Made by a program: the position numbers and the translations under genes
NCBI RefSeq assembly: GCF_000237925.1
Contig: NC_031499.1
Location: forward strand, 8,858,657-8,922,656
From: Schistosoma mansoni
Lineage: Eukaryota > Platyhelminthes > Trematoda > Strigeidida > Schistosomatidae
Length of the DNA: 64,000 bases
Direction of reading: 5' to 3'
Shown: positions 14,201 to 29,200 of the stretch, one piece after another
How the letters are laid out: the number at the start of each line of letters is the position of its first letter
Numbering within the stretch: the stretch's first letter is position 1
Notes under the pieces: generated by a model
The model's database searches: none
Told to the model about the DNA's origin: nothing
The model's input: the letters and a program-made list of their open reading frames with translations, nothing else

Positions 14201-17200
14201 GGAAGATCAGTTGGTCCTTTTGTATGAATAAATTTCGATTTCCAATAGCATTCTTCGTCTCCAATTAATTTGTACTATTATTAATATTACCATAATTATT
14301 ATTACTATCGTTTTGATGACTTTTTTATGTAACCATTTTTGAGTTCCATGTCTCACAGTAGGAAATCTTCTGTCACTTGAAGTCGTGTTACTAACAACCT
14401 GTTATGCACTCACTCAAGTTGTCAACATTCAAAAGCCTATATCATCAAATGACCAGTTAACTTTACTGTCAAATTTAGTATTCTTTATCTATAGTATCTA
14501 TACTATAGGTGAGGTATTTGCAAAGGTCGCAGTTAGAAAATGTTATATCTTGTGACCGAGTGGATGCCTAGTTAATGTATGACGTGATAAGACCGCCAAT
14601 CACAGAGCAGCGAATTATCGATTAGAACAGTGACACACGGAATCCATACGAGCAGTCTAGAGTGCTTATCGATCCTGCTCCTGCCTAGCCCAACCAGTTA
14701 AGTACAGAACACCAATAACATCCTCTGTGTTATGAATCCTTGTATTTCAAACATACTGAGTTTATATACCAAATAGACTGACCACACTGTACCAATGAAA
14801 TGGAAAATAACATTTGTACAAGAGTTAGCCAAATGTGGCTGTGAATAGGGGGAACAGTAATTAATAGATTGGGTATAACTCAGGAATGGTAAATCGTACA
14901 ATAATAGTCCAAGGGTCAAAATAAAGCTCACAATAAAAGGAACATGAACATATGAGTAGTTTAATTATTTAGCAAATATACGATAAAAATGATATGCATA
15001 ATATTGGTCCAAAAATGGATCCCAAAGTTACTATTCACTATTTTTATCGGGATATAACAGAAAAACAGTTTTTTAATCTATTGGTGTTGTAACTATTTGG
15101 TTTACAGGCTGGCAGTGGAAACTCGTGGTACAGTGATTATGGTGTCTGCTTTTACACAAAATGTATCATCTACGTTAGCACATTAAGGTAGAACTTGGTT
15201 CTCGATATGCACGACACACGCTCTGCTGCCGCTACACTAAACCAGTCCAGTTTAAATATGAGTTTGGGACAGTTTTTCACATCGGATCTTGACAATAGTA
15301 ATAGTAGTTACAAGGCGGCAGCAGTACTTAATCAATCTGATGATAATTTAAATGTCTTTACAAAACAAATTCCACCACATGTTATCTATACAATCAGTCC
15401 AGATTTGTACCCTTGGACACTGAACTTAACGGAGAGTTTTACGACTAGTTGGTGTGTTGATGGTGGTGCATGGGCGTTAACGGTTTTACCGGATAATCAA
15501 TCATTTGGGGATTCTGTGGGGAATGATCTAGGTGGATATTTAGCAATAGAAAAAAGGTAAGTAAGGTTTTCTGTGTGTTCTTTTTTAGATTTTTTTAAAC
15601 CTTCAGTATCATTTTTAGTCGTATAATTTGAAGACAAAGAAGTTATTCAATCACATGACTCAAAGCCTAGTGTATATGTTCATTTATTCAAGTTACTATA
15701 TTTTGATTTGACTGTCCCTAGCTTTCTTCTAGCCTAATTGTATACCTGACATTTCCCGTCAAGATACATGGTGGTTTTTTAATACTTATATATGTCCCAA
15801 TCACCTCATTAAATGAAAATATACAACCTCATAAACCTACTTTTCACTCTTACGTAGTACTCTGCGTCTAACCTCAGCTTGGCTTACTCAGCGGTTCTAA
15901 TATATACTTGCAGTGCTTCGAAGATGCCTGTAATCAAATATTTGTAACCTCCGAATATCCTGCATTTGTAAAGACCACGTCCTAACAGCTACAAAGTAGA
16001 ATGGACTGAACTAACGCGCAGAATAATCGTCCTTTGGCTAGTAAGTTGACATATTGCATATTTCACAAGTGACACAAGCTGATAAAAGTCAGTCAAGTTT
16101 TCTGATTCCGTGCTAACATTCTGTCAGAAATCAACCTACAAAGGCTAATGAAGCTCAATCAACTGTAGGATGCAGTTAGATGTGTATATTTGTAAATGAA
16201 TTCTATGCCGTAATAGTCACATTTACATAAATATGCTTATTTTTAAAAAAATATTCCTTTCAATTTTAAATATCATTTGAAATAGTGCATGTTAAATGTC
16301 ACATAATAAATGTGCGACCAATAATAGTTTAATGTTTTGTTTATCCAACCATCTGAGATGATGAATACTTTAATTAGATTGATGCTCTGTTAACCTTTGG
16401 AAAGAGATTCTTTACATCTATTTGTGACCAGACTCAACAGTGTGATGTATGCAGTCCCACATCAGTACTCAGGATAACATTTACTTTAGAATTAGATGTA
16501 ATTTTTTTAGTTTCCATCTGCAAGGTGATCGTAACATGTTTTTGGAGGAGTTATATACGTTTGATATCATTTGCTCACTTTTCATTTTTTCACATCGTTC
16601 GTTTATCTACAACGGTATCGTTTGTTTGTCACTTAGTTTTTCACTATAATTGATATCCATTATTCGGTCAGTCAGTCAGCTACAATGTGGGACCAGGCTC
16701 ATACATGCATCGGTCCAAGTTGCCATACCTCATTAGCACAACAAGATGAACACCGAATTCATAGAAGTAGTTACTTCAATGGTAGTAATATATAAAAGAA
16801 AGATTGTATATAAGGATATAGTACAGGAGGAAAGAATTAGTTGGTAGAAAGAACGCTATAAAGCAATTTTAATCTCAAACAATAAGGGAAGACAAAGAGT
16901 GTATACGTCATTGTGATCGATTCTGAGCCATGTCACATCTATTGTTACCGTCTCTTCGTCTTGTTCCTTTCTGTAACTTTCGTTTCTCACTATGCTTATA
17001 TAAACTGTTACAATCTAGGAAGACATCGGTGCACTATTTAGCAGATCCCACTCTGTCTATGATTCACTGGTTGTCTTGGTATCACGATCAGTCGTTAGTT
17101 TTTTTTATTTTACAACGGTCTCACTAGACTAAGCCAATTGACACCAGTATGATACCACACGTATATTTGATTTTAGATAATTAAAAGTATTGAAGAAGTC

Positions 17201-20200
17201 GTAATTTTCTCTGTCCTTCAAAATGTACTTTTATTACTGAGGTATGTTTTTTTTATAAAACATGCGTTGGAATACTTCAGTCCTATTCTATGTATAATAG
17301 TTGTTCAATGCCAATGTTAAATAACTTACTTCATGAATGAAGTAAATCGCCGTCTTTTTTTCTCACTTTCTTGATTTTCTCGTTTGGATTTAATACTTCC
17401 ACTCAGTTTTACTTACCTTCAAGTTTTACAAGTTTACAATAGTGTTTTATTTATTTCTTTGTTTTAGGATTTCAAGTTTCTCTGAGTCTTCACAATCAGA
17501 GAAACGTCAATCATCACGTCGTGGTGAACCTCCAGTTGTGTTAACACAGATTTTAGATCCACCATTTCGACGTTTATTATTAATATCTGCTCAAGGTGTT
17601 GTACATTTTCGTCTGGCTAACCCATTAACTCGATTAAGAGAATATTTATCTCGTGAATTCTCTAATGCTTCTTTATTATTACCGGGATATGGTGATCCTC
17701 AATTATCTGATATGATTCCTAATTTTCCAAATTATTTAGAGAATGATTTAAAGTTAGGCTTGGAAGGTGGCGGTAATTATCTATCCGCATTTTTACATCA
17801 ATTCAGTCCAGATGAAGCTATTTGCACTGCATTAGCAATAGGCGCCTCTGCTACAGTCTCGGGTGGATTAAGCAAAGGTCTTCAACTTGTAGCTGAACAA
17901 GTAAATGTTTCTGATTGGTTATTTACTTTAGTAAAACTAGGTTGATTGATGTAAAATATAAATAATGGTGTTCATTATTATTGAATTGATGATATATACA
18001 TATTCACATTAAACAACTCATTAACCGTTACACTGGATTTGATATTTATCATTATGTTAGATTCAAGAACTCTTGCACTTGTTAACAGTACTCTTACACA
18101 CTTAAATGCTTAACAATAATCAAAATGTTTGCTTCATGCATTAAAGCATGTAAATTTATACGAAAACACTAGTGTTTTTATGATTTTCATAGTTGAAATC
18201 ATGAGTCAGTTGAAGCTCAAAATGGTGGATTAGTTGAAGTTAGACATTAACACCATCGGATGCCGGCTCAGTGGTCTATCGGTTAAGTGCTTTGGCGCGA
18301 AACTGATAGGTCCTGGGTTCGAATCTCGCGAGTGCGGGATCGTGGATGCGCACTGCTCAGGGGTCCCATAATAGGACGAAACGGCCGTCAAACAGTGCCT
18401 CCAGGTTTTCGATGATGGTCTAGCTTCAACTGACTCATGATTTCAACTGTGAAAATACTAAATTCTCCACAAAACCCCTTTTGATTTTTATGATTTGTTG
18501 TTTTCTCGATGTTATCCAAATTAAGGATGTATTTCTAACGATTGACTTCCAGTTAAAACGTAAATGATTATTGTTCTGGAATATTCCGTCATATGCCGGC
18601 TTAAGGTAAAGATTTTCTACAATTCGCTTTCAGGTTTTCATCAATGTATAGTAAGTGCTGTGATATCCTCGATAATTGTAGGTTATCAGTTTTACAACTA
18701 ACTGGACTGATATATTTCTAACAGCTATGAGGGATATCTGGCTCATTGAAAGTCGAGTTAAATAAATTTCTGAAAACAACTCATGACAATATTAAACTAA
18801 GCCTTTGTATTTATCCCGTGAATACCAGTAATATTGATCTGTCCCTTGTATAGAATAGATGGATTGTGATGAGGAACGGGTTCCAAGTCTATCGTTTCAT
18901 CTTATTTGGCATTCGTCAGTTGAATGTGTCCGTATCTCCCATTGTTGATATCCCCATTAGAACTTAAGCCCATTATGAAACATGGATCCTGAATTCCACT
19001 ACTGACCACAATCCATCTATTTAAAAAAACCGTGACAGAATGTCTATCGAAACTTTCCGCACAGAATGATGCATATATATCAACAGAGACCGATGAAAAT
19101 TTGGTCAAGAATATCAGCGGCAGGATAGTTCAATGATATGTCGTTTGCGTATGTGAAATGTTTAGATGCTCGTATTTATAAACTGTTATATATTTTTCTG
19201 ATTATTAGACTGCGTTATATTTTGCTGCTAAAGCCAGTCAATATTGGACTCCAGCAATAATTCGAACACGCGCTCCTAATCTATCTTGCGTCCAATCTCG
19301 TCCACAATTATCTTTAGCTACTTCTACTGCTACTACTCGTAGTACGGATGATAAGTCAATTAATAGTGCGCTTCATCTATTCAGTGGGATTTGTTTGTTC
19401 TTAGCACGAATTGCACGTTCATTTTGGAGATATTCCATGTTTTATGATGCAACTAGTATATGTTCTAAATGTAATGTTAAATCAATGTCTGGAATAAAAA
19501 ATACAACTACTAATATTAGTAGTAATGGAGGATTAAGATCATGGGTTCGTAGTCTAATTTATACTTTATCAACTGTTTCAACATTTGGCGGTGGAAAATC
19601 GAACACATCATCAGTTGAACAGATTGTAAGTATCTGGATTGTTTTATTTTATGTATTTCATAATTTATAAAGATATTTTAATGCTTGAACTGTAAACTGT
19701 TCATCTTACTTTCGTAAAGAATACCACATGAAGGCAGTTAGTAGGAATTCCCTAGAAGAAGCTTTAGGCGGGGTATTGGAGCCAGCGGATTCTCCTCACT
19801 CCTCACCTTACTAGAGCATTGGATTGCTTACTATTATTAATTCAAAACTTGTGTTTTGATGGCGAGTATAAAAATTTATATTTGGTAAATTAGGTTAAGA
19901 TCTTATGATAAATTTCAATAGTTCTTAATGTATATATAACATTGTCACTATTTTCGGATGCTTATTCTATTCACATCGTGTAAATAGATTTGTAGGATAT
20001 ATGCGCTTAAATGTGGATTATATCAATCAACAGTTTCTGATTACCACCAATCCTATAGTCTTCAGTATATTCCTTAAAACTATAAAAATAATTCATATAT
20101 GGGTTTCCGTTTTAAAAACCATTTGTGTTTGCACCTTGTCCTCTGGAAATAGCTATTTTAAATCAGAGACAAATGATTCTGAATGCTTTCTTTTCATATC

Positions 20201-23200
20201 ATCTCAGTCAGTCTGTTAGTCACAACGTAGAACTTCGCACGTACGTACATCAGTTCGAGTTGCCATACCACATTAGTACAGAGATGCAGTTGTCCATTCA
20301 AATCCCATAGTGGTAGAAGTAGTAAGAGTATAAGCATTAATGTGTTGATATCATATAAAATCAAACCGATATGTTCACTGATATTATCAACTTGTGTTTT
20401 TTGAATGAATGCTACGCGGTTACTTTGAAGATCAAACAGTAGTAGAGAATAGTTAGACAAGTAGTTCAGATCCAAGTTAATCTCGAATGCTGTCGGAAGT
20501 TTAAGGGGGTTTATTACCCAACGATTGCCCATACAATGGAAGAATACTGTTTCTTGCGGTAGGTGAAAAGGAAACTGGATTAAGTGTTTTCTTGTGGTTA
20601 TGTGGATGTTGCCACAGTGCACACTGAATGTCTACTTGATGCTGGTGACATAAATTTTTAGCGAGTGTTCTTAATGTATCAGCTGTGCGCTTCGCTCCGC
20701 CTGTAGCTCCTCCGGGGGCTACTGCCGGTCCCATGCCCGGGTAAAGGAGGAGGGTTGAGCATGGAGTTAGCGACCCCATCCCGTAGAAAACCAACTCGTT
20801 AAAAAAACGCTAGCCAGAAAAAATTAAGTAAGTGCGCTTCGAAGGTTCCTTACCGTTGAGAACGGAAATCTGTGGGGCTAGGTGAGATGTGCTATTTTTA
20901 GGCAGATGTTTTGTAACCCCTATCATGATGAAAACTTTAAACAAACTTTTGGTTTATTGTAGCCAGATCACCCAAAATACGGTTTCTGGGGTTTGGTAGG
21001 TCCGTTAATGTTGTTAACTCTCAGTTTAATTGATCAGGGGTGAATGGATATACATATACGCATTAGTGAAATATACAAAACTGAGTATTTGTATTTCTGT
21101 ACAACAACTCTCTTATCCGCTTACTGTCCTTGTAAGCTGTTCAGTAAAACAAATTTATTCTGGGTCATTCACTTAATGGTGTTTTTATCATTCCAATTCA
21201 TTTTATTCAGTCATATTTTCACATTACTTTCATAGTTTGAATTATTAGAAGATCTGAATTTTCAAGACGTTGAAAGTCCATGTGTATATTTTTTGTAAAA
21301 TCGATTCAGTATAGATATTTTAGAACCTTTCTGGGTAGGAAGTACATAACTTGTGTTGTATTTACCATTCCCCCTACTTCACCCTCACATTTCATCTAGA
21401 CACATCAAAATTTGGTGGAGCTACTTCACTGTTGATGGTTTAGATGAAATGTGACATGGCTCAAAATCGTTTGCAATGGCGAAGGTGCATCCACTCTTTG
21501 TGTTCTCTCAAATTCTAATCTGAATTCTTCATGTCCCTTCCTTTTTTCTCTTTCCAAATTTATTTCACTGGAATATACTCCTTGAATAACATCTTCAAAC
21601 CCTAATCTTTCCGATTACTGCTTATACTCTTACTACTTCTACCACTATGGGATTTGAATCAACAATTGTATCTCTGTACCAGTGTGGTATGGCAACTCGA
21701 ACTGATGTACGTACGTACGAAGTTCCACGTTGTGATTGACTAACTCCTTCGTATAAGGTAGATCTAGATTCATAACAAGCCGAACTACAGTGTAATTATT
21801 TATTGTAATATGTTATTTAACAATTTCATCATATATGCTTTAAATTTTACTCATTACTTGTTCCATCTGTAACATTTTCTAAAACAGATAATTTCCCGTT
21901 TGGAAACATCTGAAATTTCATGGTTGCGTAATCAAATCATCTATTTACAACAATTAATTCAACGTCAATTAAATATTCGTGGTGGTTGGTTTCGACTATC
22001 ACCATCGCATCATTCTATTGGCAATGTCAATGGTAATATTCATTTAGAATCTACACTATCAGATAATCCTACTGGTTTAAATACTGAAGAGTATATGGAT
22101 GAAGTGGCACTTCAAAGATTAGCTGAAGAATTACATCATTTATTGTCTATGATTGCAGAGATACTAGGGTTTTGGGAGATATTGAGTGAACATGTAGTTC
22201 ACAAAATTATGAAGTATGTTGTTTCATATTTCACTCATTAATTTGAAATTTTAATTTCAAATGATGAAATTCATTAGATCAGAAGGGGGGTTTTGTGGAG
22301 AATTCAGTGTTTTCATAGTTGAAATTCAATAGGTATATGTCATATGCTTCAACTATTTATTATTTTTTGACCATGATACTTCACTCAAATCTTAAATTAA
22401 AACAAGTTTTGATAGAAAATGATCAATGCCCAGTAATAAAACCTTTTTTTGCTTCTCTGTTCGTTCACTAATGCTTATTGCCTTCTCGTGGCGGGGTTGT
22501 TTTTTTACGAAATTGAGAAGACGAAAAGCGAATGTCCGGTGCTTTAACCGGGTTGGTAGACACGGAAAGTCCACTTAGGGGAGTTGGAAAACCCTGATTC
22601 CAAACCAATGGTGCACATGGACTCCAGTATCCTGAAGAAACAAATGGCATATGAATCAATCGTTGTTCACTGGCTACCATGGGACTGCATCTCTTCACGA
22701 TGCTCCATTGCCTTGTGGACTAGACCTTCAGGTCAAAGGCTCCGGGTGTGGTCCCCTAAGAAAACCACCTGCTTTGGTTCGGGCACCTGGACAGTATCAC
22801 AGCCCTCACACAAATCAAATGAGAATTGTGAGGCGCATATTTATCTGGTGCTTCCTTGTACCAATATTTATGTGTTTAAATAAATAAATAAATAAATTGT
22901 TCGGAAGTGGTTCAATCAAAATATTCTAATTTAAGCTTGATCAGTGTATTCATTAGTCAGGGAATTATTCTGCTGATAGTATTATTGCTTTTATTGAACA
23001 TTTATAATTCTGTATTGAAATTATTACGACGCGGGGTATTCGAATCTGGTACTGATGCACAAACTTCCTTTACACAAGCCCCCAACTTGCTATTGGGTGG
23101 AAAATCTGAGAATGAAGAAGGAAGTTGATTGGGTTAAACTGAATACAATACATAAGTACTCTTATACATATATGTATATCTATGTCTGCACCTTAGAAAA

Positions 23201-26200
23201 TAAAACTATTTCTTATCCAATAACATGGGATTGTCATTAGATAACTTTTGTTTAGCACAACGTGACCTTCTCATTTGTCGACTTTTGATTAACACACTAT
23301 CGTAAGTCAGTATCGTTTGAAAATGTCAAACAGTCAACCATTACTGCCCAACTTTCTGGAAGGAAACTGGTGTAAAATTTCGAAATTAGTTAAAAGATTA
23401 CTAGATCTTTGAAAAAATAACCTCTATAGGTTTGAATATCGTATTAACTGACTTGTTTTTCATACTGACGAACCACTAAATATATAAACTGATCAAAAAA
23501 AGTTGGTAGACCAAGTCAATGTATACAACCACTATCAAGATAGTGTAGAAGATTTGTAGCCCCAAGTATTGCCCCACAAGTGCTCCTAACCAATATTCTC
23601 CAATAATATCTGTGTAACTATAATGTCTATCCGACACATTAAGGCTGTGCTAGATATCATAACTAGTATTAAGTATGAATATTATACACATGTCCAAGCT
23701 ATTACAATCACTTCCTGAGTTGGTTTTCCTACTCAAAACTTCTATCAATTGCTACAAGACTACATCATTCTTTTAAAAATATTAGTGTTATGGAAGAGAT
23801 TTTCTTGATAACTGGATGAGACTCTAATTTATAGACGACCTTTGAGCGACGTTAAAGTGACCTTGAGAATGTCCGCCAATTAACTAGAGCTAAATGAGGG
23901 TTATAAACCCGTGTGAAGAACAAAGATTATGATTTATAGTTGATGATTAGGATTAGGAATTAGATTTAGGGTTTTTATCACGAACTGACATCAGCTAAAA
24001 TGCCAAAACGTTATTTAGATGAATGGGGGGAATGAATTTGGTTCCAAAATCGAAGATCTGTTATCCTAAATCTGATTGGTTCGTCGATAAATCATAGTCT
24101 CGTTGATAACTGAAGAATGATAGCTTTCCAGTGTTCCTTGGTTTCGGATAACTGCTTAAATAAGATTAATCTGTGATGTAAATTACTGCTTTTTCATCTA
24201 CCCCCTAATAACTGAACATTTTTCCCTTTCCTTGTAGACGACTGTCTAGTGGACATCGAGATTTAGCGCTTAAATTAACTATTGAAGCATATATATCAAG
24301 TTTGTTAAACATTCCATGCATTGGATCAGTTATGAGCAATGTACAAACTTCATTAATTGGAGATAGTCGGATAAGTAGAAGTCCAATATCATCCTCAGTT
24401 GGTAGCGTAGGCGTTGCCAGTGCAACCACTACTACTCCTACTGGTAGTAGTGTTGGTTTCAATACAACATCCAATCATACCGGTACTGAAGTTATCGGTG
24501 CATTAATTACTGCCCTAATTGAATATTATCTTGTGGAGGCAAGTGAAGAGTTAGAAGAGGAAAGTCGTAATATTCTCAGTACTACCACTGCTAATAATAA
24601 TCTAACTGTGGAAACTATCACATCACGTCTTCAATCCACTTGTCCTAGATTATTCGCAAATGAAGATGCTATGTGCGCTAAAGCTAGTGAATGCTTAATC
24701 CAAGTGAGTGAATGGGTGATAACTCTGTTTTATTCCTCTCATATTTTCATCATCTTGATCTCCTCTTCACTTAAAAACAGTGTTATAATATCCTTTTTAA
24801 ATATTTCATCTACTTGCATCAAGTATTTTATGTTTTCACCCATAGATTGCATCGTAGTTTCTCGTAAAAAATTACTGTACAGTAAATGTCAAAATTTTCG
24901 ACTGAAATGTTTGATGTGATATACACCACCGTTCTGCCAGCATTCTACCTTTCATACTTAATAGAGCACTTCTTACTGATCAATGAGTTGTAAATGTCTC
25001 GGTTCTGCTTGATGTCAGTCACCGTCCAACTAACTTATCAGTAACGTTTCACTCATAACACCGAGCTGAGCGAAGCATGTTCGAATTCTTCAGAAAACAA
25101 CGACTCCCTAAATATTCCAAGTACTTCTTGCTGATGAACTCAGCATAGTACAAAACCGACTTTAGGTGAGGCTTCTTGTTGATTAGTTCCAACCATACAA
25201 CATTCCACTTTTTAATTATTCAATCAAACACGAACTTTGCTTTATCTATTTCCATTTAGGCAACTGGATATCATCACTAACGCTGTTCTCTAATACAGTG
25301 TAACTTGTTTCTAAGTTCATATACATGTTTTCTAGGTTCCTAAATTTTGTTAAACAAATTTAATGGCGATATTTCAGCTGTATATAGAGAGTTATATTCT
25401 GTCGCACCCTACACATAAATAAAAATGGTTATCCCCAAAACTTCATGAGAAGGTGTCTAGAAAGTTGAGACACTAGCACAACATCACCTTCAAAAAACTA
25501 GAAAACTCTTATAGTTCAGCTTTACTCCAACGCATTATTGGAAACCTCTATAATTCGTTCACAAATATCTAGTTTACTTTATGAAAAAGTATCTTAATAA
25601 TGCTTATGGCGTTCGATTTTCGACCATTAAGTCACAGATTCGAACCATATTCCACATACTTCAGTTTGAACAATAATTTAGTATCACCTGCCCTCACACT
25701 TAGAGTGTGACTCAAAATCCAGTACATAAATCTGTATCTAGTAAATGAGCTGAATAAGTTTAAACTGTGTGTTGTGCTTGCCACTAGTGCTGACAGATAT
25801 AATAAATAGTATGCCGCAGCAATCAGGAATGAAATGCCTGTCAGCATAAGACTGAATCGAAGTGACTTGCGTTAAGTCATGAAACGTCAGAAATATATCA
25901 TTAGCTTTCTACCCAGTCCTCAATTTATTTGGAACTATCAAGTCCAACCTTTGCATTGATACATATAAATACGCTACATCCTTTTCACATGGAGATTCCT
26001 TTTTCTATTTAACCCTTTTTTCTAAGGCATCTATAATTCGAACAAATCTTTTATCATCAATAAACAATGGAGAGAATTTGAGTGATATTCAATATGAGAA
26101 TGGTCTTTCTGACAGGACACATATAGATCAACTGATTTCTGAAGCAATCTTATTATATAGCGAAGCTGGACCTAGTATTAATTTAGATAATGCAGTGCAT

Positions 26201-29200
26201 CGGTTAGAAAGTTGTGGTGCATGGCGTGGTGCAGTGAAACTATGCTTATCTGTTGCACGTTCACGTGATCCATCCGATATAGCTGTGGATTGTTTAAAAC
26301 GAGGTCGTCGTCCATCTTCTGATCCATTAATTGATTTTGATCACAGATTTACCAATCGATCTAAATTGAATCGGCTTTATGCTGTTTCGGAATTAGCAGC
26401 CACAGAAGGCAGGTTAGTCATTAGTCAGTTGTGTTGATGTTGATGTTTTACAGTTTCTCGATTATTCAACTATTCAACTTAAATATATGGCTTAATGTAA
26501 CCCATCCCCCAAGTACAGACTTAAGTACTCATTTTTAAGTCAGTGTACTTAAGTGAAGGTTAGTGGTAATGTCGTAAGGTTTGAACTGAAGACCTACTAG
26601 TTGTGATAGTTTAGTGATGTGTAACCGTTCAAACACTGGCACATACTGGTAACTAGAGTGTTTTTGTAATATTTTGCAAACCGACACCACTTGTGCTGTT
26701 ATATGTTTCTTTATCGATTGTCAATTATATAATATGAGAATATGCATTTTCTCTACTGAAAACTTAAATTATGTGATTAAGGATGTTAAAAAAATCTCAG
26801 AAAGCTGCTTAGTTATTTGTTTCTTCCAATTTTATTGGTTAGATATCTTATTTCCTCAGTCTTAGCTGTCCGCAACAGTATCCATCTTTATTGTAATCAG
26901 TTAGTCATTCATGTGCAACGTACAACCTGATATGTGTATACTGGTTCAAATGACCATACTCCATTGGCACAGTGAGACAAAACTGTCAAGCCGAATCCTA
27001 GAGTAGTAGAGATAATAACTGTACCACTGGTAACAGAAAAGATTATGCATCCCATATGCCATTCCCGGAAAATATGTTGACTAGGTAAATAAAAGAATTT
27101 TATAAAAAGTTGAGAAACCTTCATCGTTCTGTTGGCGTCCCGGATTTTTGAAATCAGATATTGACCTACTAGGGTTCATGAGATTTCCAAGATAAGTGAA
27201 ATGATTGAGACGTCTAAATACTGGGCTTCTGACCGTAGATAGTGATAACATTTTTGTCTTACCCTGTTATTGTTTTAGTAAACCGATTTTTCACTTTACT
27301 CTCAATGCAGTTTATTTATGCACAAGTTCTATTTCCTTAAACAAGTCATATATGGTCTCCGAAAAATCTATTTAATATTTGCTCGAGTCGAAACTAGGAG
27401 TTCTCGTCGTCAAGTTCAAAACATCAGTGAACAGTAATGTGGTTATAAAGCTTTGAACTGTTCTTTGTCGGACAGCCATTGAGCCTGAAAGACAATGGAT
27501 ACATCTGTTTCATTGTAATATGAGACACCTGAGCAGTGCTCACCCACCACTCTCCGGAGCGGACCCAGAATCTCTAGGTTTTTCAGAAAGCGCTCAAAAT
27601 TTAAACCGCTTAATTGGACTCCTGTGGTCTATGTGTCCAACTTTAACCAATTCGTAATATTTCCCAGCCATTAGCGATTTCCATTGGTGGATGGGTGACG
27701 TTTTATCTATTTAAGCACAAAAACTTCAATACAAGGAGGCACCAAATATGTACGTTCCACACTTCATTCGATTAATGTGAGGACTGGGATACTTCCTGGA
27801 CTACCAATCCAAAACAGGTGGTTTTCTTAGAGGGCCACATCTTGAGCCTTCGACCTAGAGGTCTAATTCACAAAGTAGTGGAGCAACTTCAGCAAATGCA
27901 GTCGTATGGTAGCCGGCGACCAACAATAGATTCTTAGGCCATTTTTTTGCCTCAAAATCCTGTAGCCCGTGTGCACCATTGGTTTGGAATTGTGGTTTTA
28001 ACTCCCCTAGGTAGATACTCCTTAACAACCAATTCGCTTAAAGCTTCAGACATTCGCTTTTCGTCCTCTCAATTTGGTAAAAAACACCCCTACTGGGAGA
28101 AGGCAGTGAATAGAACTTCCGTGACAGTTGTTGTATACGCGTTTTCATGTAACAGCATTTGGGGATAGAGGGCAGACTCTCCCCACCCTCGACCATATCA
28201 GTGCATTTAGGCGCAAATCCACATCGATGGCGGGACTCAAATTCGCAATATTCTACCTAGAAAACAGACTACTTATCCGTCAGATCACGTGAACGGACGT
28301 GTAACTGTCTCACACCTGGCTTGGTTAACCTACACTGAACATGGCTTCTTTTCAGAACCCCGAGACATAACAGATGTAGGCTATAAACAACAGTAATCTT
28401 CGTACTTCTTGTATATTGACAACAATTTTCGAACTGTTGATCGAACAATCGGTAAGGATCTGAGAAAGAAAGAGAATTTATATTGAATAACTTTTTATCA
28501 CTTTCTCACTTGTACTGATGATTATCTATGTTTTGATTATTTCATTCCCTCGTTTTCATAGATACGATGCATATCGTCGTATGACTATTTGTTTAGATCA
28601 TTTACTTCATGCAGCTCAAATTAAATCTGATGCAACTTATCTTCTTGAACCAATATCTACTACTACTATTAATAATAATAATGAAACCATATTGAATAAG
28701 ACCAATCAAGATGGTGAAGAATATCCATTCAATATTAATGAATTATCTAATTCATTATTTATTCTAAATGAATTAAATGATTTATCATCACCTCAATTGG
28801 CACGATCTATTTTACAAATCATTTTAATGGATATTAATAAATCTGATGATATATTGGCACATTTTGAAGTAATTATTTCTTTGCAATTGAGTTTTATGCC
28901 AAAAATTGTTATTCTTCTTTTTTTGTCGTGTTCTTTGCCAATCACACCTAACATAGACCGTTGCTACTACCTTGACGTGGTGGTTGGGCTTGCCTATCAT
29001 GATGAACCAATCGAGTTATACTGGCTGGAACAATCGTTCCTCAAGGTACTACTATGCCAGACAGGTCGGTTGAAGAGCGGTAAGACTAAAAGCAGCAAAC
29101 CCAAGGTCTGAAGGCGAAGTCGTACTGCTGACCGTACAGAGGTGTGATGGCAGTAAGGTGTTTCCTTCAAACAACCAGCATAACAGCGATGCTGCCTTCG

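Noticed and set aside
17931-17945. End of the NUP155 exon 10 frame at TGA
   Set aside because: The stop lies in the intron; exon 11 continues the protein in phase 0 with clear family match.
18264-18325. Candidate tRNA gene
   Set aside because: The boxes are those of the SINE head; no acceptor stem or proper cloverleaf is present.
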